DNA of 43,166 nt from NZ13-RE01 sp049718665 (lineage in GTDB: Bacteria > Dictyoglomota > Dictyoglomia > Dictyoglomales > Dictyoglomaceae), in NCBI GenBank assembly GCA_049718665.1, contig JBNARO010000015.1, positions 1-43,166 on the forward strand. Direction: 5' to 3'. Numbering within the stretch: the stretch's first letter is position 1; each line of letters begins with the position of its first letter. A model generated the notes under the pieces. The model did no database searches. It saw nothing but the letters and a program-made list of their open reading frames with translations, and had not been told where the DNA came from. The position numbers were made by a program, and so were the translations under genes. Positions 24,185 to 31,407 of this stretch are shown in pieces.

Positions 24185-25426
24185 ATGAAAAATAACATAT
24201 TTAGAGCTTTAAGAAGTAGAAATTATAAATTATACTTTACAGGACAAGCTATATCTCTCATTGGCACATGGATTCAATCTACAGCCATGAGCTGGCTTGT
24301 TTATAGATTAACTAACTCCTCAGTATTATTAGGTACAACCGCCTTTTTATCTCAAATACCAAATCTCTTTTTATCCCCTTTTATAGGAGTTTTCTTGGAT
24401 AGATTCAGTAAACACAAAATTTTAATTCTGACCCAAACTTTACTTATGTTTCAAGCTTTAGTGCTATCTCTTTTAACTCTCACTAATCATATTCAAATTT
24501 GGCATATTTTATTTCTTAGTCTTATATTAGGAATTCTAAATTCAATAGATGCCCCTACAAGACAATCTTTTGTTATTGAAATGGTAGAAAGGGAGGAAAA
24601 TTTAAGTAATGCTATTGCTTTAAATTCTTTTTTATTTAACAGCGCACGCTTAATAGGTCCAACTATTGGAGGTTTTCTCATTACTCTTCTTGGAGAAGGA
24701 CTATGTTTTATGCTTAACGCTATAAGTTATTTAGCAGTCATTATTGCCCTATTATTTATGAAGGTAAAACCCATGATTTTGGTAAAAACCATCAATATTT
24801 TTTCAGATCTAAAAGAAGGATTCAGATATTCCTTTAAGTTTATAGTGGTAAGGAATGTGCTAACTTTTATTGCATTTTCAAGTATTTTATCATCTGTTTA
24901 TAGCGTATTAATGCCTATTTTTGCACGTGATATATTACATGGTGGTCCTGAGACCCTGGGAATTCTTACAGGAGCAATAGGAGCGGGAGCATTAATAGGA
25001 GCGATCTATCTTGCGGGAAGGACAAAAATAAAAGGTATAGAAAAGATAATAGCTCGCTCTTTTGGAACAGCAGGGTTAGGACTTATTGTTTTCTCTTTAT
25101 CCAGAAACCTTTTTCTTTCTATTTCAGCTCTACTAATAACAGGATTAAGCTTTATGCTTAATTCAGTTTGTAGTAATACATTGATACAATCTACCATAGA
25201 AAATCACATAAGGGGAAGAGTAATGAGTATATATGTAATGTTTTTTATGGGATCTATGCCCCTAGGAAGCTATTTAGGAGGATATTTAGCAAAATATATT
25301 GGCCCAGTAAATACTGTACTTATAAGTGGCATACTCTGTCTTATCTGTAGCTTACTATACCAACTTCGTCTTCCTATTTTACAATCCCACATTTACAAAA
25401 TACTTGAAAAGAAAAATCTTTCTTAA
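24185..25426 (+). CDS. MFS transporter (MFS_3, EntS-like exporter)
   Basis: A 413-residue, 12-helix major facilitator protein. FRALRSRNYKLYFTGQAISL at the N-terminus and GVFLDRFSKHKILILTQ in the loop between helices 2 and 3 are typical of the MFS_3 family of enterobactin and drug exporters; NSIDAPTRQSFVIEMV and SARLIGPTIGGFLI follow the same family. The ATG at 24185 is preferred over the GTG three bases before. The gene is divergent from the pseudopilin with a 49-base gap, and its stop overlaps the stop of the GH31 gene (TTAA). The substrate is unknown. Confidence 0.88.
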   Translation: MKNNIFRALRSRNYKLYFTGQAISLIGTWIQSTAMSWLVYRLTNSSVLLGTTAFLSQIPNLFLSPFIGVFLDRFSKHKILILTQTLLMFQALVLSLLTLTNHIQIWHILFLSLILGILNSIDAPTRQSFVIEMVEREENLSNAIALNSFLFNSARLIGPTIGGFLITLLGEGLCFMLNAISYLAVIIALLFMKVKPMILVKTINIFSDLKEGFRYSFKFIVVRNVLTFIAFSSILSSVYSVLMPIFARDILHGGPETLGILTGAIGAGALIGAIYLAGRTKIKGIEKIIARSFGTAGLGLIVFSLSRNLFLSISALLITGLSFMLNSVCSNTLIQSTIENHIRGRVMSIYVMFFMGSMPLGSYLGGYLAKYIGPVNTVLISGILCLICSLLYQLRLPILQSHIYKILEKKNLS

Positions 25427-27744
25427 CAAATTAAAAATTCTCCTTCTTCATTTTTCAAAATAATTTTTTTCTTTAAACTCTCTATAATAAAATTTTTAAT
25501 GGAGGTTTTATATCCTTTATTTAAGTACTTTATTCTTAAATATTGACCACCATCCTTAGAAAAAGTACTAAATTCAATCAAGTTATATTCTCCTTTCTCA
25601 TAATTCCAAGAAAATCCATCATCTTCATAATATAAAAATCTTCCTTCTCCAGGATAAACCCTTAAGTATAGATTTTCTTGGATCTTTTCTCCCACATAAT
25701 TTTGAACATTCCACATAGGAATTATACTTCCTTCTTTAATAAATATAGGAATCTTATTTAAGGGAGCATAAACTTTTATTGTGCCTTCTCCTCTATATCT
25801 TTTATTTGTATAAAAATCATACCAGTATCCTTTAGGAAGATAAACCTCTTTCTCTCTTTTTTCCTTCTCATATATAGGAGCTACCAAGATAAATGGACCA
25901 AACATAAATTCATCTTCATGATTTAACATTTCTCTATCCTTAGGAAACTCTAAGATAAGGCTCCTAATTAGAGGAATGCCTTTTTCTTTTGCTTCATAAA
26001 ATAGAGAATAAATATAAGGTATTAATTTATATCTTAAAGATATATATTCTCTTGCAATCTTCTCTATTTCTTCTCCAAAACTCCATGGTTCTTGATCTTT
26101 TGTATTCATAGCGGTATGTACTCTAAAAAATGGGTAAAAAATACCAAGCTCAATCCACCTTGCAAAAAGCTCAGCCTTACTATCCCTCCAAAAACCTCCT
26201 ACATCCTCTCCTACAAAAGGTACTCCAGAAATTCCTAAATTTTGTAGAGTCACAATACTTGAGTATAAATTTTCCCAAGTACTCTTATTATCTCCACACC
26301 AAACAGCAGAATACTTTTGAATTCCAGAAAATCCTGATCTTGAAAGTATAAACGGTCTTGCGTCAGGTTTAATCTTTCTAAAACCATCAAAAGTTGCTCT
26401 ATTCATCATAAGCCCATACACATTATGGATCTTCCCATGAGAAAATTCATTGTTTTCTCCATGTAAAACATCTTCTGGCAGAGTTTTTGCTTTAATTCTC
26501 CTAATTTTCTCCGCGAAGTTTTTAGGTTTAAAAGGATCTGGTGGTTCTTTAAAATGAAGAACATGAAATAAAAGCCTCATTAAATAATATTCAATCTTAG
26601 AAAAATTTGATGGTTCATTCATATCATTCCAAAAACCAGCTACTCCTTGCTCTAAAAATTCCCTGTGTTTTTCTCCCCACCATTTTCTTACTTTCTCTTT
26701 CAAAAAATCAGGAAAAACAGTTTTTCCTGGCCATACATATCCTGTAAATACCTCTCCATCTCTCTTTTGACAAAAATATCCATTCTCTATTCCCTCACGA
26801 TAAATTCCGTAATTTTTATCAACTTTAACTCCAGGATCTATAATCAATACAATTCTAAAACCCATTTCTTTTAGATCTCTAAGCATCTTTTCAAAATTAG
26901 GGAATTTCCTTCGATCTATAGTAAAAACCCTATACCCATCCATATAATCTATATCAAGATACAAAACATCACATGGTATTTGCTTTTCTCTAAACAATCT
27001 TGCAACTTTATATACTTTTTCTTCGGAATCATAACTCCAACGAGACTGGTGAAAACCAAGAGCCCAAAGAGGAGGCATATAACATCTTCCAACTAAATAA
27101 GTATATCCTTCTATCACTTCCTTAGGTGTAGGTCCATATATAAAATAGTAATCTAATTCTTCATCTTCAGTAAAAAAATAATAGTAATATTTACTTTCCA
27201 TTCCCATATCAAAATAACTGAAAGAAGTGCTATCCCAAAAAAGCCCATAACTTCTTTCAGAACTCCATGCGAGAAAAAATGGATGAGATTGATATAAAGG
27301 GTCTCTATTAAACTCATGATTAGATTCATCTGTATTCCAGTTTATAATCCTTTGTCCCTTTTTATTTAAAGGTCCCAATCTTTCCCCAAAACCTAAAAAA
27401 GCCTCTTCTTTTTTAATTTCTTTGTAAGAATAAATTCCATTAGCCTCTTTCTTATATCCCATTTCTTTATAATCCGATAAGATCAAATTACCCTTTGAAT
27501 CAAAGATCTGTATTTTCCCAAATTCTTTATTAATTCTTACTTCTAATTCTTCCGTAATAAAAGAGTAAAATTTATCATTTTCTTTATATTTAAAACTAAT
27601 TTCCCCAAACTTCTCATGATCTATACAAAAAGAATAATTTTTCCTCCAAACTTTATTCCTTGAAAAATGAAACCTTACAATTTTAGGACTAATAAAGCTT
27701 ATCTTAAGAAGTTCATCATTATAATTAATAATCTTTTCACTCAT
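25423..27744 (-). CDS. alpha-glucosidase, glycoside hydrolase family 31
   Basis: A 773-residue cytoplasmic GH31 enzyme without a signal peptide. Catalytic nucleophile Asp374 is in GFWNDMNEPSNF, and the acid/base Asp485 in VWCGDNKSTWENL. FLGFGERLGPLNKKG and DIDYMDGYRVFTID are further family signatures, and FYPFFRVHTAMN lies near the active site. It probably releases glucose or a related sugar from alpha-linked oligosaccharides. It overlaps the KDPG aldolase gene by 8 bases and belongs to the operon that starts with iolB. GH31 also includes alpha-xylosidases and sulfoquinovosidases, so the exact substrate is open. Confidence 0.93.
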   Translation of the reverse strand: MSEKIINYNDELLKISFISPKIVRFHFSRNKVWRKNYSFCIDHEKFGEISFKYKENDKFYSFITEELEVRINKEFGKIQIFDSKGNLILSDYKEMGYKKEANGIYSYKEIKKEEAFLGFGERLGPLNKKGQRIINWNTDESNHEFNRDPLYQSHPFFLAWSSERSYGLFWDSTSFSYFDMGMESKYYYYFFTEDEELDYYFIYGPTPKEVIEGYTYLVGRCYMPPLWALGFHQSRWSYDSEEKVYKVARLFREKQIPCDVLYLDIDYMDGYRVFTIDRRKFPNFEKMLRDLKEMGFRIVLIIDPGVKVDKNYGIYREGIENGYFCQKRDGEVFTGYVWPGKTVFPDFLKEKVRKWWGEKHREFLEQGVAGFWNDMNEPSNFSKIEYYLMRLLFHVLHFKEPPDPFKPKNFAEKIRRIKAKTLPEDVLHGENNEFSHGKIHNVYGLMMNRATFDGFRKIKPDARPFILSRSGFSGIQKYSAVWCGDNKSTWENLYSSIVTLQNLGISGVPFVGEDVGGFWRDSKAELFARWIELGIFYPFFRVHTAMNTKDQEPWSFGEEIEKIAREYISLRYKLIPYIYSLFYEAKEKGIPLIRSLILEFPKDREMLNHEDEFMFGPFILVAPIYEKEKREKEVYLPKGYWYDFYTNKRYRGEGTIKVYAPLNKIPIFIKEGSIIPMWNVQNYVGEKIQENLYLRVYPGEGRFLYYEDDGFSWNYEKGEYNLIEFSTFSKDGGQYLRIKYLNKGYKTSIKNFIIESLKKKIILKNEEGEFLIC

Positions 27745-28042
27745 TTTTTGCTTTTCTTATCTCTTCTATATACTGTCTTGCTCTTTCAGTTAATATCTCG
27801 AATTTCTTTTCTGCAATAACTTTTTTATCTACTAAATTGCCGCCTACACCTACAAAACAGGCTCCCGCTTTTATAAATTCTCTCACATTCTCAAGACTTA
27901 TTCCTCCTGTAGGAGATATTTTAATATATGGCATTGGTCCATGGATAGCCTTTATATACTTAGGTCCTAAGGTATCTGCAGGGAAAAGTTTTACTACATC
28001 TGCCCCCTCTTCCCAAGCTGTCAAAATCTCAGTAGGAGTATA
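27737..28042 (-). CDS. eda: KDPG/KHG aldolase, C-terminal half (cut by assembly gap)
   Basis: The visible 101 residues are the C-terminal half of a class I 2-keto-3-deoxy-6-phosphogluconate aldolase. VVKLFPADTLGPKYIKAIHG holds the Schiff-base lysine (VKLFPA); YIKISPTGGISLENV is the phosphate-binding segment, and ACFVGVGGNLV the following loop. About 110 residues at the N-terminus are missing because the sequence enters the 100-N gap. The enzyme would cleave KDPG to pyruvate and glyceraldehyde 3-phosphate in uronate or gluconate breakdown. The end overlaps the GH31 start by 8 bases. Confidence 0.88.
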   Translation of the reverse strand, partial: YTPTEILTAWEEGADVVKLFPADTLGPKYIKAIHGPMPYIKISPTGGISLENVREFIKAGACFVGVGGNLVDKKVIAEKKFEILTERARQYIEEIRKAKNE

Positions 28043-28142
28043 NNNNNNNNNNNNNNNNNNNNNNNNNNNNNNNNNNNNNNNNNNNNNNNNNNNNNNNNNN
28101 NNNNNNNNNNNNNNNNNNNNNNNNNNNNNNNNNNNNNNNNNN
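28043..28142. other. assembly gap (100 N)
   Basis: One hundred undetermined bases. The genes on both sides are cut, and the missing parts (about 100 residues of IolB and 110 of the aldolase) need at least 600 bases, so the 100 N is a placeholder and further genes, such as a sugar kinase, could be hidden. Confidence 0.97.
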
Positions 28143-28646
28143 AGTATCATGCTTGTGAGGAGGATAACTAGACCAATTCCCAGGTGGATTTATGGTCTCT
28201 CCTATAAGAAGTCTCTTTGCCTTAATCCTTCCATCAATAATATCCTTTACATCCCTTCTCCAATTATATACCCCTACATCCCTTACCACCACATCACTAG
28301 GCTTAATCAACTTAACCTCCTCGTCAGTCTTTACTTTTGTCTTACAAATAGCAACCTCAAGAGGCTCTAATGCCTCAATTTTTACTTCCCTATTATTGGG
28401 TATGTAAAAAGCATAGGCATTACCATCAAAAACATTTCTCCTTGCTCCAATGGAGTTATACATCTCCCCATCAATCTCCACATTGCATTTACCTGTAAGA
28501 ATCACAAGTCCAATCTCATAATCTCGAGAGTTAAAATTATAACTGTCTCCTTTTTGGCCCTTAAAAATATCAAGCTCTATAAATTGCATCTCTCCAGGCT
28601 TAACAAGAATATTTAATCCCCATTGCAGATTAACCTTTCTAAACAT
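28143..28646 (-). CDS. iolB: IolB/KduI-like 5-deoxy-glucuronate isomerase, N-terminal part (cut by gap)
   Basis: The visible 168 residues match IolB, a cupin isomerase of 5-deoxy-D-glucuronate in inositol breakdown: MFRKVNLQWGLNILVKPGEM, then LVILTGKCNVEIDG, VFDGNAYAFYIPN and the hallmark GNWSSYPPHKHD, whose histidines bind the metal. The C-terminal 100 residues or so are lost in the gap. An AAAGGAGG ribosome binding site precedes the ATG at 28646, with a consensus promoter upstream. Canonical partner genes iolC, iolD, iolE and iolJ are not seen; the context is KDPG aldolase and GH31, so a hexuronate-type role is possible. Confidence 0.85.
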
Positions 28647-28698
28647 ACTTTAAGATCCTCCTTTTTTATTGCTAAAAAAATATTTATCCTTATTTAAG

Positions 28699-28727
28699 AG
28701 AATAAAGACAATAAATTTTTATGTCAA
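28699..28727 (-). promoter_or_regulatory. promoter of the iolB-eda-GH31 operon
   Basis: On the minus strand TTGACA (28722-28727) and TATTCT (28699-28704) are 17 bases apart, about 50 bases before the iolB start. Confidence 0.75.
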
Positions 28728-28743
28728 GAAAAAAATATAAATC

Positions 28744-28778
28744 AAAAAAGAGCCCCTATGAGATGGGGGCTCTTTTTT
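28744..28778 (-). terminator. intrinsic terminator after the lipoprotein gene
   Basis: AAAAAAGAGCCCC, a 9-base loop and GGGGCTCTTTTTT form a GC-rich stem flanked by A and T runs, so it works in both directions. It ends the lipoprotein transcript and insulates the iolB promoter. Confidence 0.92.
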
Positions 28779-28806
28779 ACTCTTCTATCTTTATTTTCAG
28801 TCTTAA

Positions 28807-29661
28807 CTAAGTTCCAAGCAGATTAGCAAGATGAAGCTCTAAATTGAAATTGTCATATCCATCTGTAGTGGGATATCCATCACTATCCTTAGTACCTGAA
28901 ATTATTAAAATTGGATCAGTAGTATCAGCGCCATTAACACTTGATGTAAAATTTGCCATTAATTTATTATTCACGTTAATATTTTGATCATAATCGACAT
29001 ATGTCATATATAAACCCATACTTCCTGTAAGAATACCTATGTTATTAAACTGAGAAAGATAAGTTATGCTAATATCATCCCAAGACAATGTAAGTCCAAC
29101 TTTATTCATTTTATTTAGATCATTTTGAGATGGAGCTAAAAAGTAGAAAGAAAATTTTCCACTTACAGGATAAACATTTATGGTATCTACCCTAATATTT
29201 TTGTTAAAGACAAAATATCCTTCCTCAACTACTACAAATCCCAATGTATTTNNNNNNNNNNNNNNNNNNNNNNNNNNNNNNNNNNNNNNNNNNNNNNNNN
29301 NNNNNNNNNNNNNNNNNNNNNNNNNNNNNNNNNNNNNNNNNNNNNNNNNNNATCCATCGGCATCGGGTCCTTGCCAATTAAGCTCAATAGAGACCTTATC
29401 TATGGAGTTAGCCATCGGAGCCTTCTCAATTAATTTACTAAGCTCTGGTTTTGAAACAGGAGAGGTAGACCATAAAGTTCCTGGTAAATCTAACATATAG
29501 ATTTGAATGCTTTTGTTGTACTCCCCACTATTAACTAAATCATAAATGTTGTTTAGTTCAGTACTACTTAAATCTTTATCTGCCTGTGGCTCCTGCTTTA
29601 CACAGCCAGAAACAAAAAAAACAAAAAAAATAATAAGCATTAAAACAATAAACTTCTTCAT
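28807..29661 (-). CDS. hypothetical lipoprotein interrupted by an assembly gap
   Basis: About 284 residues if the 100-N gap is real in length. The lipobox is in MKKFIVLMLIIFFVFFVSGC, so the mature protein is membrane anchored through Cys20. The visible parts contain IELNWQGPDADG and GKFSFYFLAPSQ, then KVGLTLSWDDISITYL and a C-terminal EQ-like region (DGYDNFNLELHLANLLGT); the pattern suggests beta-sandwich folds, but I recognise no family. A strong AAGGAGG ribosome binding site precedes the ATG at 29661. Both halves are in the same frame with the stated gap length, which is weak support that the gap length is right modulo 3. Confidence 0.7.
   Translation of the reverse strand: MKKFIVLMLIIFFVFFVSGCVKQEPQADKDLSSTELNNIYDLVNSGEYNKSIQIYMLDLPGTLWSTSPVSKPELSKLIEKAPMANSIDKVSIELNWQGPDADGXXXXXXXXXXXXXXXXXXXXXXXXXXXXXXXXXXNTLGFVVVEEGYFVFNKNIRVDTINVYPVSGKFSFYFLAPSQNDLNKMNKVGLTLSWDDISITYLSQFNNIGILTGSMGLYMTYVDYDQNINVNNKLMANFTSSVNGADTTDPILIISGTKDSDGYPTTDGYDNFNLELHLANLLGT
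29252..29351. other. assembly gap (100 N)
   Basis: One hundred undetermined bases inside the lipoprotein gene. The true length is unknown. Confidence 0.97.
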
Positions 29662-29763
29662 AAAATTTTCCTCCTTCCCCTTGAAATTTTCTAATTATTA
29701 TAATACATTAATGTGCTATATATGGCAACAAAAATTTGTCAAATATTGATTAAAATAGATTAA

Positions 29764-30627
29764 ATGAAAGAAAAACTAATTGGATTAACATTAGTTATAA
29801 TAGCGTGCCTGTTTTGGAGTATATCCTTCTCAGTGTCAAAACTCCTTCTTAAAATTCTTTCTCCTTTTGAACTTGCCTTTATTAGATTCTTTCTTGCTTC
29901 CATCTTTTCACTAATTGTATTCTTTCCCAAAATAAGAAAGGCATCCTTAAGTTGGAATTATCAAAAGCCTCTTTTTATTGCTGGTCTTCTTGGAGTTACA
30001 TTATATTTCATATTCGAAAATAGTGGTTTAAAATTTACTGATGCCTCAGAGGGAGCTCTTATAGTAGGATCTTTTCCTGCCTTAGGACTCTTAGTAGAAT
30101 ACTTGTTTCATAGAGAAAAACTTCCTTTAAATAGGATATTAGGAGTTCTTCTCTCCATTCTTGGTGTATTTCTCATCATGAGCGATTCAGGATTAAATTT
30201 AAAATTTAACAACCTTTTTGGAGATTTTTTAATCCTACTTTCTGGAATCTCTTGGGTCATATACAACTGGGAGATTAAAAGGGTTAATCAAAATTATCCT
30301 TATGAGGTAATAACTACCTTCCAAATGATATGGGGTTCTATTTTATTTATTCCTTTCCTTTTCTCTACAGGATTAAAAATTCCAAAAACCCTTGATGCAT
30401 TTATAGGAATATTCTTTCTTGCCTTCTTTTGTTCAGGGCTTGGATATCTTTTCTACAACCATGGTTTAAAAATCCTATCAGTAAGCCAAGTAGTTAATAT
30501 CTTAAATCTGATACCCCTTTTCGGAGCTATATGGGGAGTAATTTACCTCAATGAGTCTTTAACTTTTATAAAGATAATTGGTGGAGTGCTAATCATTTTA
30601 GGGGTAAGCATATCATCCTCAAAATAA
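29764..30627 (+). CDS. EamA/DMT-superfamily transporter
   Basis: A 287-residue membrane protein with ten helices in two EamA repeats (about residues 8-140 and 150-285). FWSISFSVSKLLLKILSPFE in the first and ISWVIYNWEIKRVNQNYPYE in the second repeat are the usual conserved ends of the family; GVIYLNESLTFIKIIGGVLI is the typical ending. It probably exports or exchanges a small metabolite. No ribosome binding site is seen before the ATG at 29764; a TAAAAT element at 29751-29756 would give an almost leaderless transcript. It is divergent from the lipoprotein gene and is followed by a strong terminator. Confidence 0.9.
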   Translation: MKEKLIGLTLVIIACLFWSISFSVSKLLLKILSPFELAFIRFFLASIFSLIVFFPKIRKASLSWNYQKPLFIAGLLGVTLYFIFENSGLKFTDASEGALIVGSFPALGLLVEYLFHREKLPLNRILGVLLSILGVFLIMSDSGLNLKFNNLFGDFLILLSGISWVIYNWEIKRVNQNYPYEVITTFQMIWGSILFIPFLFSTGLKIPKTLDAFIGIFFLAFFCSGLGYLFYNHGLKILSVSQVVNILNLIPLFGAIWGVIYLNESLTFIKIIGGVLIILGVSISSSK

Positions 30628-30629
30628 AA

Positions 30630-30663
30630 AGCCTGCCCTCTTTACGAGGGCAGGCTAATTTTT
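30630..30663 (+). terminator. bidirectional intrinsic terminator between EamA and CBM9-like genes
   Basis: GCCTGCCCTC (30631-30640), TTTAC and GAGGGCAGGC (30646-30655) form a perfect 10-bp stem, flanked by A and T runs. It serves the EamA gene on the plus strand and the convergent CBM9-like gene on the minus strand. Confidence 0.93.
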
Positions 30664-30670
30664 CCAAATA

Positions 30671-31318
30671 TCACTTCACAAGTTTTAAATTCCCAAGATA
30701 GGATGGATTTCTCCAGTTTTCATTCTCAGTCTCATTCCATGCAATAATTCCAACTCTGCTTCCAAACCTATCAGCATCGTTTACTTGCACGTCAAATCCA
30801 ATTACATCTCCCTCCTTAAGTTTTCTTGTTCTCATCTTTACTTGCGCCTCTACAATATAGCCAAAGTCAGTCTTTTTTGTAGCTGTCACAAAGTAATCAC
30901 GGGAAGCATTAGTACCATAACTTTGTACATTCTCAAAATTTACCCTGTACTGAGCATCATTTTTATCGTAAGAGGTTGCTTTTTCATTACCCTCATCTAC
31001 AAATATTTCTAAAGAATCTTGTTCCCATGGATTCGTATTATCCTTATTTAGAAGTGAATCATACACTTCAGCCCAAACATATATACTTTCTTCGTCCCAG
31101 AGTACTCTGAATTTAGCATATGCTACCTTCCCCTTTACCCCCTGTACATAACGATCAGTAATATATTCCTCGGCATTTTTCCAAACCTCGTCCATCTCTG
31201 CATCAATCTTAGGTTTACCATATTTAGCAGTAGCAGTTAAAGTTTGACCAAAAGCTAAGGATAGGAAAAGCCCGATAACCAAAAGAGTAATGAGGATAAA
31301 AAGTCTTGACCTTCTCAC
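30671..31318 (-). CDS. secreted stand-alone CBM9-like carbohydrate-binding protein
   Basis: A 215-residue protein with a signal peptide (MRRSRLFILITLLVIGLFLS, cleavage after LAFG) followed by a single beta-sandwich domain of the CBM9/DOMON type found at the end of xylanases. Typical segments are KIDAEMDEVWKNAEEY, FRVLWDEESIYVWAEVYD, PWEQDSLEIFVDEGN, GYIVEAQVKM and GDVIGFDVQVNDAD. It has no catalytic module, so it may be a binding or surface-attached protein. The start codon is GTG at 31318, preceded by GGGGGTGG. A strong promoter lies at 31361-31388 and a palindrome at 31337-31352. Confidence 0.82.
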   Translation of the reverse strand: MRRSRLFILITLLVIGLFLSLAFGQTLTATAKYGKPKIDAEMDEVWKNAEEYITDRYVQGVKGKVAYAKFRVLWDEESIYVWAEVYDSLLNKDNTNPWEQDSLEIFVDEGNEKATSYDKNDAQYRVNFENVQSYGTNASRDYFVTATKKTDFGYIVEAQVKMRTRKLKEGDVIGFDVQVNDADRFGSRVGIIAWNETENENWRNPSYLGNLKLVK

Positions 31319-31336
31319 AAAAGATCCACCCCCTTA

Positions 31337-31352
31337 AGTAAAATTTTACTTG
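31337..31352. promoter_or_regulatory. perfect palindrome in the leader of the CBM9-like gene
   Basis: AAGTAAAATTTTACTT is a 16-base perfect palindrome, a few bases downstream of the predicted transcription start. It is a candidate operator; the regulator is unknown. Confidence 0.5.
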
Positions 31353-31360
31353 TGGTTGTA

Positions 31361-31388
31361 TTATAAAATTAATTTTAAAAAGAGTCAA
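31361..31388 (-). promoter_or_regulatory. promoter of the CBM9-like gene
   Basis: On the minus strand TTGACT (31383-31388) and a perfect TATAAT (31361-31366) are 16 bases apart. Confidence 0.8.
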
Positions 31389-31407
31389 TCGTTTTTATTA
31401 GTAAGTT

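Noticed and set aside
27837..28370. Plus-strand ORF running across the first N gap.
   Set aside because: It is opposite IolB and KDPG aldolase, and its continuity relies on undetermined bases.
29180..29500. Plus-strand ORF running across the second N gap.
   Set aside because: It is a shadow of the lipoprotein gene, joined only through N.
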